Shown: in pieces, positions 10,948-22,492 of the stretch
Layout of the letters: each line of letters starts with the position of its first letter
Position numbering within the stretch: position 1 is the first letter of the stretch
Origin: Guadua angustifolia
Taxonomy: Eukaryota > Streptophyta > Magnoliopsida > Poales > Poaceae
DNA length: 64,000 nt
NCBI GenBank assembly: GCA_036346375.1
Contig: CM070508.1
Coordinates: 11,712,852-11,776,851, forward strand
Reading direction: 5' to 3'
Notes under the pieces: model-generated
What the model was told of the DNA's origin: nothing
What the model saw: the letters and a program-made list of their open reading frames with translations, nothing else
Databases searched by the model: none
Position numbers and translations under genes: made by a program

Positions 10948-11240
10948 GGGTTGTTTATTTTTGCTATGGATTCTCTAAAAGCTGATTCTGAATTGTGTAT
11001 GTAGAGAAGCTGATTCTGGATTTTAGAATAACATTTGGTCGGTAATTACTTAGAACTTTCAGTGGTATCCTCATATTTGTATTCCTCAGAATCCACAGAA
11101 ACTCATATAAAGTGGATTGTGGATTCTAATGTATGCGGGTGGGTTGGATTATGAGAATCGATTTCTAGAATCGGGCTGTTTACTTTTTATTTAGTTTTTG
11201 AGGCTAGAATCCAGAATCCATAGCAAAAATAAACAGGCCC
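10948..11240. mobile_element. Tourist-like MITE, copy 1, TSD TTA
   Basis: Ends GGGTTGTTTATTTTTGC and GCAAAAATAAACAGGCCC are inverted repeats with small mismatches, flanked by TTA at 10945-10947 and 11241-11243. The interior carries AAAGCTGATTCTG and mirrored CTAGAATCCAGAATC motifs also present in the element at 18054-18275. There is no coding capacity. Confidence 0.83.
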
Positions 11241-11243
11241 TTA

Positions 11244-11735
11244 ACCATGCACCTACCTACCGAGCTAGGCTTGCTTATCAGGTCACTGCTGTCGAGCTCA
11301 TGTTGCGTGGAAGGCGACCTGTCGAGCCCGGAGCTACTGATATCGTGATACGGGAGCGCAATAGGTAGCGACATAGCTAGAATTCCATTAAGCCTCAGAT
11401 AGAAAACTAATCCGCTATAACTAAATACTACCCACACTGAGGTACAACAAAAATACATCACAAATACACAGTTGAAAATAAATTTGAACTTCATGCTTAT
11501 CGATGCAACAAAACGGATAAAACATAGCAAAAACAACATAGCGTATTGAAGTAGTACAAATATTAATACCTACCTAATGAAGGTTATGTGTATCCAGGTC
11601 AATAACATCTTCATCAACAATAGTACAAGAACATGAATGCTCAAAAATAAAATTGCACATATAAACAAAATTACAAAGTTAATTATTGATGCAAATTACA
11701 AAACAAGAATGTGCATTCTTGTAGCACGAGGTAGT
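11244..11735. other. intergenic, no feature recognised
   Basis: A+T-rich sequence between a MITE and a hAT relic. The longest open frame (minus strand) is Phe/Val-rich without a domain. Nothing supportable was seen. Confidence 0.5.
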
Positions 11736-11739
11736 TTTT

Positions 11740-11960
11740 ATTTGTGCGAAAACACTATAAAATATTGTTATTTTTTCTGCTTGAAAATACATCATACCAT
11801 ACTATTATTAATTTAATTGTCACTTATATCATTCCACAACTCAGTCTTAACAATATTCATAGCTGAGAATGCTATTTCTACCGTTATGGTTGCAATGGGC
11901 AAAATCAATGCCAATTCAATGAGATGATATACCAATAGAAAAAATATGTGTCTATTACAT
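11740..11960 (-). pseudogene. hAT transposase C-terminal dimerisation domain fragment
   Basis: The minus-strand frame through about 11955-11815 reads VYHLIELALILPIATITVEI and continues into AFSAMNIVKTELWNDI. This is the signature of the hAT-family dimerisation region of plant TTF-type/hAT transposases, where ATxxVERxFSAM is usual. The Arg after Glu is Ile here. A stop follows after ISDN, and beyond it a degenerate match to the family's last helix can be followed to about 11740. Only the C-terminus is recognised. Confidence 0.75.
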
Positions 11961-12282
11961 CAAACTGAATTCAATCAATTTATCTCTAATTGACTATTTC
12001 AGAATGTGGGTAATGCAATGCGACAAGTGAGAATTAAGAGAAAATCATTTAGAGTTGACAGTGACTGATAGATAGTTTGACTGCTTAAGGAGGGCGCATG
12101 GCGCAAGGTTTGCCATCTCGAAGCTTTTGCTACCGTTGCACCTTGGTCCTTAGCTCTTGTCTCGTCCATAATATAGAGGTAGAGAGAGGGAGAGGAGGCT
12201 AATCCTAATAGCCGATAGAGTTTATCACTTTTTAACTTTGTAGACTATCACGAACAGCAGTGTGTTACTGTGCTAGCTTGGT

Positions 12283-12800
12283 ATGACGAAAGGGAAGGAA
12301 CATGGGCCGATAACCTGGACATCTTCGGTAAGAATTTGTGTGCTGAAATTTTTGCTATATATAAAAGGGCTTTCCACTGGTTGCTGGCCTAGACCTCAGG
12401 TTATTGCCCTAACGGTCCAAGGCCTAACTCTGCCTCTGACGGCAAGCGACGTTCTTCCCCAGTCTCGGACGTTCTTCCCCTGCTCGGCTCCCCTCCCCTC
12501 CCCTGGCCCAGCTCCGCTCCTGGCTCGGACGTTCTTCCCCTGCCTTGGCTCCCCTCCCTTGGTTTCCACCTCACGCGCTGCGCCGCGCACGGCGCACCTC
12601 GTGGATGCACTTGCGCACGCCTCCGTCGCCGACCACGCACCTCGACGAGTCCCTCGCAACCGCAGGCAGGATACATCGTACCAGCCGGCGAGCTGCCTCC
12701 TGCACGTTGACGGTCGGCGACCCTCACGGCATTTTCGTCCCTTTGCATGACGTACGCGCTTGGAGAACCTTTTTACCGCTAATTACGTGATACGTTGCTG
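12283..12800 (+). other. G+C-rich island with a TATA-like box; orphan promoter or gene fragment
   Basis: A consensus-like TATA box (GCTATATATAAAAGG) at about 12353-12367 is followed by a C-rich tract in which CGGACGTTCTTCCCC recurs near 12446, 12467 and 12527. The open frame 12283-12750 has no recognisable domain, and an antisense frame of similar length overlaps it. It could be a captured promoter/5'UTR or a repeat, and I do not call a gene. Confidence 0.35.
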
Positions 12801-14720
12801 CAGACTTGAGATATATTCTCGTACGCAAACGTAGTGCTTAGGCTTAACCCAGTCAGTACTAGCAAGTTGATACTCGCGCGGGGTGAGGAGCTGATGTTCG
12901 AGGGATGTGGCTGTCGTCGTTCCACACAGAATTAAGCGTCAAAAGATGGGTTCTCGGGTTTTAACTAGTTAACCGGACATTGGTACGGAGAAGCCTACGT
13001 AACATTCTAAACTTGTTCGAAAGTTCGTTTCACATTCTAAATATAAAATCAAACATTTAACCTCTTAAATTTTACAATTCGGTTCAAAACATATCCTGAC
13101 TCAGTTCTGTATAGTATTATTGTTTATGTAGTGTGATAAATAGACAGTTGTATAAAATAATATGCTGAATAAATTTAGGTGAATTACATTATAGGCGCTC
13201 GAGGGACGACAGATTCTTGCCGTGAATATTTTGACTTACCATTAACAGGACTCGTGGATTAGGTTAGATGGTCATCCGGTTGCTTGTTGGTTTCAGGTGC
13301 CCGCACAAAGAGAAGTGGTGCCCGAGCCCCGAGCCCAACTCGTGGCCCACCGATTAAGTCCGTACGTAATTTGAACTAGGCTACTGCAAGTAGGCCACTT
13401 ATCAGGTACAGTACAAGTAAAAGAGGTAGGAATTAATTCAATGAAAAAGTTAAACAATGTTGAATTGAGGATACAGGACTTTAGTCTCATTATCTAGCTA
13501 AGTGGAGAGAAACCAACTTATAAAAAAGTTCTTATATAGGTTGATAGTAAAACTAGAGGTAGACATAGTTAGCTACATACACATGCACGCGTCTCGTATG
13601 ACTTGTGTATTTTAACCTTTTGCCATATGCAACAACTATACCACGCTATCTTATACATCGACTGTTGATGTGGCGCCGCGGATTTAGCTAGACGCACGTT
13701 TTTGTGCTGTTAGTCTGTTCGTCCACAATGCAAGAAATCAGGGGATAGTTCCTGGAATTGTAGCAGTTCTATTTTTGTAGCGCTGAGGTTTTGCGAGACG
13801 GTTTGGTGGGACACGCTTTCATATGGGAGACATCCTCGTTAGCGAAAGACAGCGACGAAAAACCAATCTTGTCTCGTCTTCCTCTGTCCCCCTCTTGCTC
13901 CAATGCTTACTGCCATTTGAGTCGTTCTATCCTTTTCTCCATCGTGCAATGGGCATTAGGGAGAGCAATATCTCTGATCCGACGCTAGCTAATTGACGAC
14001 CTACACAGGAGACCAGCAATTAAGCTTCTAAGAAGCGTCGTACTACGCGACTACTCGTTTTCATCTTCGATCGACACATTGTTTCTACGATGTTTCCAAT
14101 TCTTCATTAAGCCCTCTGTAAGTGCATTGAACTGACCAGTTTTTGGTCAAAGCGATCTCCTGTTGTGATTATATCTTATGAGAATGCATGCTGCTACGAT
14201 AACATTGTTTACATCTATGTATCAGTTAGGCTATCTAGCATGTGTAAGTGTCTTTTTACTAGCATACTTTATATTATTTGAATATCTGTTGGCTACTAGT
14301 AATCATGTTGTAGACGTAATATTTAGCTTTACGTTTTTACTGTGTAACTATAAAATTAAATTAATATTATACCATATTAATTTTCCATCAAAATATTGTC
14401 AGTGTGCGCGGAGGGCTGCACTGCTACAGGTGCCCGTATCCAGCATCCCATGGATGTGCAGCCAAATCCCATGTGTATGAACAGTGCGTACGAGCCATGG
14501 ACCAGGGTATCTGCAGGAAGTAACCGTGTGATGGCCGTCGCCGCGCATGCTGCTGCATTCTGCGGGCGCCGGAATGATCAAACCGCACAGCGAGAAACCG
14601 CAGGCTGTGGATTCAGTGTCAGCGAACACGGTATCATTAGCCCAAGAATCTTCGAAGCTCGGCGAGGCTTTCAAATATTGACGAAAATTATTTGAAAAGC
14701 ACGATTTCGAACCATATCGA
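12801..14720. other. intergenic, no gene recognised
   Basis: Mixed-composition sequence with only short frames lacking domains. I saw no long repeat, terminal inverted repeat or RNA gene. Confidence 0.45.
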
Positions 14721-14724
14721 ACTG

Positions 14725-15640
14725 GTTCAATAAACTAATCCAGTCAAATTAAAAAAATAAAAAATTGAAAATTTTTATACAACGTAAACCGCTCGATTAT
14801 CGATGAAAATTACTCAAAAATCGACCGCAAAAAAATTTCGTTTAAACGGTTGATTTATCGGTGATTTGATTTTTAGAAAAATATAGAAAAATCATTTTTG
14901 AGTGATTCTTATTGGAGAAAGTGCGTGACTTATATATTCATCTGTGAAAAAAAATTAGAGAGTCCACTAGTTCCACCGTTTGGACGCCATAAGGTGAATA
15001 CCGAGCTCCAATCTTTCTACTCGAAATTCCTGACAGTTTGTGGTGTTTGATTTTTTCTGATTTTTCTACAAAACGTTTTGAGGTGCTCTTTGGCGGAATG
15101 CTTCACAACTCATTCGTTAATAGGGAGAAAAATTCTCAAAAATCTGCTTTTACTTTTCTGAAAGTGATTTTGGTGATTTGACTTGATCTCCTTTTTAAAA
15201 GTAAGGTTTGAGTTGATTTTTTTTATTTGGATACTTGACAACTAGGATTATAATTCAAAAATTCCTCACATATTCTATGGTTCTTATCCATACAAGCTAA
15301 GGGTACACATAGTTGTTTAGTTATTCGGGTTTTAGAGAGTTGATGAATTTGAGGAGCACCAGTTCGAAGAAAAATCTTCAAAGCAGTTTTATATTACAAT
15401 CATTCACTCCACTCTGATCACCATCTTGATCATTCAGTTTCAAAATCAATTTTTTAAAAAAAATGAAAATCAATCCGTTTTCACTGATAATCAACCGTTC
15501 AAGCGAAATTTTTCAACGATTTTTGACTGATTTTCGAGCAATTTTCACCGATAGCCGAGAGTTTATGTCACATAAAATTTCTCCCTTTCTGTGAATTTTT
15601 TATTTGTTTAATTTGACTGATTTATCGATTCGTGTATTTT
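14725..15640. mobile_element. ~0.9-kb element with long imperfect inverted repeats
   Basis: About 150 bp at the left, from CAGTCAAATTAAAAAAATAAA through AACCGCTCGATTATCGATG to TTTAAACGGTTGATTTATCGG, is mirrored at the right (15450-15640; GATAAATCAGTCAAATT on the complement). The middle is unrelated. Long imperfect arms suggest a Mutator-like or foldback element. No target duplication was found, so the ends are approximate. Related arm sequence occurs at 57892-58246. Confidence 0.6.
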
Positions 15641-16389
15641 ATTATCATATTATCCCACCAAATCAAACCGCTGTGGTGGGATTTGCTTACACCATACTGT
15701 TAATTCCGCCATAGCTCCCAGTTGAGCTTTGCCACGACCTTATTTTGTGCATCCCTTGCGACAATCAGTCTATACTGTACCTTGAACTACACCACTGCAC
15801 CTGGCAAACATCTGTCATCGCTCGTACCATGCCCCATTATCATGCTCGGTCTGCGGCACACCCCTAGTCCCACCTACACATCCGTCTATGTTATCGTCCT
15901 CACATCGCTTCCCTTGGGACACAAGCTCTGCCCTGACTCAGTATCTCGCCTCCACGGCCATGCTCTTCTTATTTTATTAATGGCTCTATAGGAAAGGGGT
16001 ATACCAGTCTTTTATATTAGTCGTACAACCCAAGTATTGGGCCACACGTTTGTGGGGGAGAGGTGTTGAGAACACGATTTTGGATCCTCTGCAGCGTGGG
16101 GCCCACACGTCAGCCGCAGTACTGCAGAGAGCAGTACGTCAGAGGATACGCTTCGAGAACACACCATTCACCGCTAGCAGCTTCTTTTAATACAGTAAAG
16201 ACTACTGCATTGATACGAATATCGTTTCGGGCCCATCTTATTTCCCATAAAATAATCGAGATGTCTAGTTCGGTATCACGATAGACAACCTTCATACATA
16301 AAGAAAATATGTTCATAAGGGCCAGAAAAGACTCGGTCATAGAAATTTACTAGGATAGCTTCCGCAGCGTGACACGTCACGTACGTTAT
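15641..16389. other. intergenic, no gene recognised
   Basis: Short frames only. Nothing supportable beyond small inverted motifs such as CCCACCA...TGGTGGG near 15655-15690. Confidence 0.45.
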
Positions 16390-17030
16390 ATTTTTCGTGA
16401 AAACAACTTCGTTTATTTTCGGTTGGTTTTTTTTATAAAATCATCGAGGAAACGCGCGAAACGGTTGAAAGAATACAAACGTATCCGCGTTTACGTTAAA
16501 TCGAAAGGTCCTTTTCGTGAAAAATAGCCAGAACGGTCCAAACATCACTACGTTTTTTCGGTATTTATTTAGGGCCTTTCACGAAAGATTCGCGATTTTT
16601 CTGAACCAGAAAGTCCTATTCGTAAAAAACCGCGGGAAGGATCTACACGTATTTACAAATTTTTTGAGGGGCCTACGCGTGAAAAGGAAAAAACGAGCCG
16701 AGCCGGCCGGCTGCGCGTTTTTTTTCGCGGAAAACAATTTCGTTTTTTCCGTCGGTGTTTTTTTTTAAATCGTGGAGGAACGTGAGAAATGGTTAAAAGG
16801 ACATAAGTGCATCTGCGATTGCGCTAAATTAAAAAATAGCCGGAATGATGCGAACGCCACAAATATTTTTTTTGGTATCTATTTAGGGTCCTCTCACGAA
16901 AGATCCACGTTTTTTTTTCTGAATCAGAAGGTCCTCTTCCTAAAAAAACACGAAAAGAACCTATAAGTAATTACGGATTTAGAGAGGAATCTAAACGCGA
17001 AAAACAAGTTTTTGAGCCTAGCTGACTGGC
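16390..17030. repeat. direct duplication (~330 bp period) of A/T-run, CG-containing sequence
   Basis: GTGAAAACAACTTCGTTT near 16397 recurs as GCGGAAAACAATTTCGTTT near 16724. The order of later motifs (AAAATAGCCxGAA, TATTTAGGGxCCTxTCACGAAAGATxC, TGAAxCAGAAxGTCCT) is kept in both copies at roughly 80% similarity. The style of AGGTCC spacers with A/T runs resembles 5690-5875/10576-10760 and 30540-31250. Confidence 0.68.
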
Positions 17031-17179
17031 TGGCCGGCTCGGCTCAAAGCGAGGAGAGGCCGCGAACTTTTCAAGAATTAGGAAAGGTATTATACCACCT
17101 GCGCGCTGGTAAACGAAAACCACCTCGACCGGATATACTGAACGAACAAGGCCACCCGTCGAAAAAATTAAGGGCGAAA

Positions 17180-17435
17180 CTAGTGATCAGACGTCTGATG
17201 CTGTTCATTTTATCGGACGCCTCTTGCAATATTTTTTTTGCAACGTGTGTAACATTTTTTTTCCAACGTGTGCAACGTTTTTTTTACATGTGCAACATGC
17301 CTTTCATGCCCCTATTTCTACTGTTATCGAAGGAAAATGTTGCACGCGTAGGAAAAAATGTTACACACGTATGAAGAAATGCTGCAACGCATCCGAAAAA
17401 ATCTGACGTCCAAGCACAAATCATTCGGAAAAATT
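17180..17435. mobile_element. inverted-repeat MITE with GTGTGTAACAT arms
   Basis: The left arm (GACGTCTGAT...CGGACGC...TTGCAA...ACGTGTGTAACATTTTTT...GTGCAAC) is mirrored at 17330-17435 (GTTGCACGCG...AAAAAATGTTACACACGT...CGCATCCG...GACGTC). The arms are about 90 bp at roughly 80% identity, so a transcript would fold into a hairpin. No target duplication was fixed. Confidence 0.62.
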
Positions 17436-18050
17436 AACGCACCCAAAAGGCCACTAACTTTCCCAAAAAAACAAAGGGAGATCCGCAGCTTACTGCTCAC
17501 GGAAACATCCGACCTTATGGTCAAGTCGTCCGCCTATCTTTCTGATCTCATTCGTTTTCGATCACATAAGAAGCGATAAGATCAAGATGTTCATGCCGAC
17601 TTGAGTCAATGAATCAGTAGGCTGCCCTCCGGCCAGCTTTCGAATAAGTAAAAGAAGAAAATGTGACGGTCAGTCCTCCTTTCTTTTTCCATTTTTTAGG
17701 GGAAAGCCGGATCCATAATGTGATCCAGCATATAATTAGAAACGTAAGCCGTATCAGGCTAGTATTGTCTAGAATCACAGGCAGCTGGGCCTCAATATCG
17801 CGCGTTATGCACAACAACCACATCGATCGGCCTCGGTTAACAAGGCTTCATGCTCCGGTTTTTCTTAACCAGGAAGGACCGTTTCGGCCGAACAAGAATA
17901 AACGGATCAATGGGCCGACTTAGATCAAACCTGTTTGGTAGAGCTCAAGATTCTAACTCCATCTAAGATTTGAAACTTGTAAACTAAAATAAAGTGAATC
18001 AAGTTTATATTTTAATCTAAAATATAAATAAGATACCTCTCTAAACACTC
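17436..18050. other. intergenic, no gene recognised
   Basis: No domain in any frame. 17930-18050 (GTTTGGTAGAGCTC...CTCTCTAAACACTC) resembles a degenerate Tourist-type end but is too decayed to call. Confidence 0.4.
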
Positions 18051-18053
18051 TTA

Positions 18054-18275
18054 GTGTCTGCTTGTTTCAGCTTTGGATTCTTTAAAAGCTAATTCTGGAT
18101 TGTGGTTGTAGAGAAGCTGATTTTGGAATCTAAAAGCACATATGAAGTGGATTGTAGATTCTAGTGTATATGGGTGGGCTGAATTGTGAGAATCAGATTC
18201 TAGAATCAAGTTGTTTGTTTCTGATTCTACTTTTAAGGCTAGAATCCAGAATCAGAAGCTAAAATAAACATGCCC
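18054..18275. mobile_element. Tourist-like MITE, copy 2, TSD TTA
   Basis: 222 bp between TTA at 18051-18053 and TTA at 18276-18278. The right end (AGCTAAAATAAACATGCCC) and interior motifs (TTTAAAAGCTAATTCTGGATTG, GTAGAGAAGCTGATT, AAGGCTAGAATCCAGAATC) match the element at 10948-11240, so the two are one family. Confidence 0.78.
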
Positions 18276-18278
18276 TTA

Positions 18279-19530
18279 ATGTACCAACAACTACAGCTCC
18301 ACGGATCCGGTGAAACTGAAGCTGTACCAAACACACTCTTACTTGTTTGTAGCAATAGTATGGGATTTCACACAAAAATATGTCGATCTCATTTCGTAGT
18401 GCCGTTTGTTCTCTGCACTTTGGCAGTTTGCACTGTGCGCGATGTCATCGATCCGAATAAGCTAAAATGGCGGCGCAGCTTTTGCGAGTGGCGAGAATGG
18501 TAGGCATGGAGGCAGAAGCGAATGCAGGAACATGGCGAGGAGCCGCCTGATCTTCCGGGGGCCATGTCTCAGACAGTCCAAGCACAATCAATAGCTCGCT
18601 TCCCAACCTGCTTGCGGAAAGGACATGCGTCAGCTACCTACGCTGGTTCTAAACTTCTAATCATCTTGCACCTGCGAGACCACTGACCGATGATTAGCTT
18701 AGCGATAACCCCATCCTGTCTCCCTTTCAGATCCTCCTCTAAACTGAGATTAAATACTGGCTGCTGCACTCTGGCCAGAACAGAAAAGGTAACAGCACCA
18801 AATCTGTTTTCTTTCACCTTTCGGTAAGCGAATATCTTCGATCGACTTGCCGGTTGCTACTGCTCTGGATCAGACCGAATGTCCAGTTGGGGGAAACGCC
18901 ATCATGGATGGACATCAGGAGTGCATGCGTGAAAACTAATCAAGCCTCGCTTAAAATATTATTACGTAGTGCTGTGGTGCCACTGTTCGTGATAACTCCA
19001 ACAATCCAGCCCAGATAGTACTAGCTAGTCATATCGTACATGCTGAACAGCTGTGTTCCCTAATTACTCTTCCAGTATACTGTGGTTGTGAATAGTGATG
19101 ACTACCGGCTTAGAGTGCCATGCATAAACCCTAAACCCATTGAGCAAACAACAGTTTCACCATTCATCTGGAGGTTTTCTAACATCAATGCAGGCATTTG
19201 CTTTAGTATCTGGACTCGCGAGAGTCCAAACGTAGGAACACTTAGGCCTCTTTGGATTGTAGGATTTCTTTTGAAATCTAATCCTATAGAAAAATTTCCT
19301 GTATAGCCCCCGAACTCTGTAGGAATTTTGTAGGAATTGTAACCTGAGGTTAGATCTCATGGAAAAAATTTTCTTCTCGATTTCACACTGCAACACTTTC
19401 CACCTGGATCAGATAGGAAATCCTTGTGTCTTACAAATACGCTCTCTTCTTAAAATCCTTCAAAATTCTGGTGAAGCATCCAACCACCTCTTTTAAGTCA
19501 TTTCTCTGCTTTGTGTTCCTGTATGGTTGC
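18279..19530. other. intergenic, no gene recognised
   Basis: No frame with a recognisable domain. 19240-19470 begins like a GGCCTCTTTGGATTGTAGGATTT-type grass MITE, but the matching end was not found. Confidence 0.4.
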
Positions 19531-19538
19531 ACCGGCAT

Positions 19539-20996
19539 TAGGGATGGCAGTTTTACCTATAGGTTTAGGTATCTGCGGGTATCCGACCTGATAAGGATGG
19601 AAACGGGTAGCACTTTAGATCCATGGGTTTTGGGTTCAGGTACCCGATAAGATCATAAGATGGACATGAATACCAATTTATACCCATAAGTACCCGATAG
19701 GTATCCTATAACATGTGGGCTTCCTCTTTTTCTCAGCCAGGCCGACCAATTTGGTCCATTTTAGTCCACTTGGCTCGACTGCTCCCCCTTAACCCTAACT
19801 GAGCCCTATCCCTCTCTCCATTCCAGCTGGTAGCCGCTGCCCTCATCTTTCCCCCTCCCATCTCTCTCTCGCGCTTTCCCTTCCTCTTTCCCCCTCCCAT
19901 ATCTCTCTCACACTTTCCCTTTTTCTTTCACCTAAGCATTGCCTCCGCTTCAAACCCTTGATCCTCTTGCCTACCTCTCTACCTCCGAGCCCTTGCACTG
20001 CCTGGATCAACCAGATCTGGCGATCCCCGTCACTGCCAACCTCCTCTTCTGCTTCACCCTTTTCCTCCCTCTCTCACGTGCCCACGCCTCTCCCTCGGCC
20101 TTCTATTCATCAGATCCGACGGATCCACGCCGGATCTTGTGACCCCAACCTCGTGACCTTCTTTTCACAAGACCCTAGGGGAGTCGCCATCGGATCCATG
20201 GGATTCGACCGTCTTCTTCAACATCAACTGCCCCTCGGTTGTCCCAAGCTAAGTGACCTTTCCCTCTCTCTCTTTCACTCTCCCTCCTCTTCTCCTTCTC
20301 CATTCATCCTTCCCCTGTTTTCTTTTCTCTAGGTCGCCGTCGAAACCATGGCACCGAGAGTTGCTTCCCCCGGCCCCAGCGGCTTCACCACTGTCTTGGT
20401 GCCGATGACGATGCCGTGGTTGCGTCGGGGCCGCCTCCAGTGCAGCGTCAAGCACTTCTGGAGCACGGTGGCCACCCCTAGGCCGGCGACCTTGTCCACT
20501 GCTATGGCTACAACGACTGCTAGTCGGCTACTTCTACTTCAATCCCGTAAGCTAAGTGCAAATCTTCCCTTCTCCCTCTATTTACTGCTACTGCTACTAT
20601 TGATAATAGGATTAGTATTTTTGTGTTAATCAATCAATTATGTGTCTAAGTAATTTTGTTCTGATATTGGCCATGCTACTGTTAATGTCTAATGGAGTTT
20701 TATGTAGATGAGTTCTTGTATGAAATTCTTGAATGTTAAGGTGCTGGCAGTGAGCAAGATAGTTGTCTGGTCGTGCTTATGCATGATTAAACTGGATGTT
20801 GCATATAGGCATTGTGGATGATATATACATTTACTTATGGGTACCTATTGGGTATCGGATATACATCGATACCCATCGGGTTTGGGTGTGGACATATATC
20901 TGTGCCCGTGAAACTTAGTGAGTTTAGGTGGGCGATACTCTGTTCAGGTTTGGATTCGGGTCTAAGGCGGTTGTATCCATCCGATTGCCATCCCTA
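19539..20996. mobile_element. non-autonomous hAT element (Ac-like termini), 1.46 kb
   Basis: The ends are TAGGGATGGCA and TGCCATCCCTA, Ac-like hAT inverted repeats. The 8-bp flanks ACCGGCAT (19531-19538) and ATCGACAT (20997-21004) match at six of eight positions, fitting a decayed 8-bp target duplication. Both subterminal regions are rich in GGGTA(C/T)C and TACCC motifs, as in hAT binding regions. No transposase is encoded. The interior (about 19800-20640) is C/T- and G+C-rich and includes a possible 82-bp intron (GTGACC...TTCTCTAG, about 20250-20332), which suggests a captured gene fragment of unknown origin. Confidence 0.8.
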
Positions 20997-21441
20997 ATCG
21001 ACATCACTATACAAGTTCTATTCTTTTTTATTTCTGCGTTTTTTATTCTCAACATTCGGAAGATGACATCGGGTGTTGCTTAGACCTCTTTGCAAAGTAT
21101 ATTACACGTACACCCTCACAAGAAAAAATTACAACAAAGTATGGATACTATAACAATATATGCAAAATGCGATCAAGACAAAGTGGCAAAAAGAGAGAAC
21201 TTGAGGTTAAATGTGAGCCATGCGCGTGTCAGTGTTTAGGCACAGCGATTCCATTCCACAACTACCACCGTATACGTTGCACTCTCTCCAGTTATAATAA
21301 ACACTCAAATTAAGATACGTACAGCCTACACAACTTTCACTTGAGCCTTGAAGAGAAAGCCAGAAAAGTGCCGGCGAGGTGACCCCACGCCGACCCCTAA
21401 ACAACGCCTGGGAGGGCAAGCTAGCGTTGCATTTCCAGCGA
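20836..21441. repeat. duplicated segment, copy A
   Basis: Starts inside the hAT right end and runs about 440 bp beyond it. It is colinear with 25737-26349. Small indels and about 7% substitutions mark the left part, but 21260-21436 is identical to copy B with no mismatch. A minus-strand frame (21455-21207) is shared with copy B but has no known domain. Confidence 0.9.
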
Positions 21442-21743
21442 TTCTGATACATCATTTGCTCACGGTCGTCTATTTATAATTAGACTTCGCATAATATATT
21501 AAAAAAAACTAGAACGACAGCTAACTAGTTAGTTTAAATATTGAGACATTATTTCAATTAATAAAACCTTTCAAAATAGAGGCCGGGTTTCAAGATATAT
21601 AAATATACTCCCGATCGATACCTAGCTTCTTCCCTAGTTAAGAGCTTCTAATTATTTAGTTAGGAGACATACATTGCAAACATCAATAATGATATCGAAT
21701 AAACTAATTATATAGTTCAGTAGTTTGCAAATCTTTTTATTTA

Positions 21744-22492
21744 CGCCGGGAATGGGAAATTCCGTGAGCGATCCATTCTACCCGGCTAGTCGTGACCGAC
21801 CATGTTTTTCCTTGGACGTTGTCCCCAAGGAAGGTCTCCGGATAGCCCAGCCTGCAGGTCCACCTCGTCCTCTGTCAAGTTCGCCCTCGAGCATGCTTGC
21901 TCGGGAAAGTGCGGCTAGCGACCAAGACCGAAGAAGAGCCCCAGGATCGACCAAAAGACTGGGCACAATTCACGACGACGACGTGGCATTAATGACTCGG
22001 CGGCTCAAAGGACAGTACGGCCACGATCTGCGCCCCCTACGCCCGCTTAGTAGTATGGCGAAAAGCAAGAGAACAGTTCACCCACGTCTGGAACAGTGGC
22101 GCGTCGCTCTGTAATAAATGCTGGAACGTTGTAATTGTCTATAAATACCCCAACGCACATAGAATTTAGGGGCCGATTTCACTTTGCTTACTCCTCACAC
22201 GTAGCCATTGCTTGCTGGTGGCCTGGAGGCATGTCCTTAGAACCACCCGGGCCCCCGAGCAGGCACCCTGTAATCTACCTTCGGAAACTAGTGCAATTAC
22301 TGGATGTAGGGTTGTTATCTCCCCCGCGAGAGGCCCGAACCAGATAAAAAAGGATCCCTTGTCCCTTGTGTCCTCGCGATACGTAGCTCGGCAGGCCCTC
22401 AGACGCTACCCCCTCCGCGAAAAAGGAGCCCTAAGTTGATCCCTCATTCAACAAGTAAGCTCGGCGGGGGACCGGTTCCCGAATCGTCGATA
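21744..22492 (+). repeat. 5' LTR of the minisatellite-rich element
   Basis: Aligns with the 3' LTR over its length. The first bases read CGCCGGGAATGGG where the 3' LTR has TGTCGGGGATTGGG. A TATA box (TCTATAAATACCCC) lies near 22138-22151. The end GTCGATA corresponds to ATCGACA of the 3' LTR. Confidence 0.85.

Noticed and set aside
12283..12750. 155-codon frame after a TATA-like box
   Set aside because: The TATA-like box lies inside the frame rather than before it, repeats fill the middle, and no domain is visible.
17170..17430. CRISPR-like alternation of GCAACGTGTG and T-runs
   Set aside because: Arms are inverted rather than direct repeats, spacers are homopolymers and the DNA is eukaryotic; it is a MITE.
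21207..21455. Minus-strand frame shared by both copies of the duplication
   Set aside because: DNA identity alone explains its conservation. There is no silent-site excess to argue for coding, and no domain.
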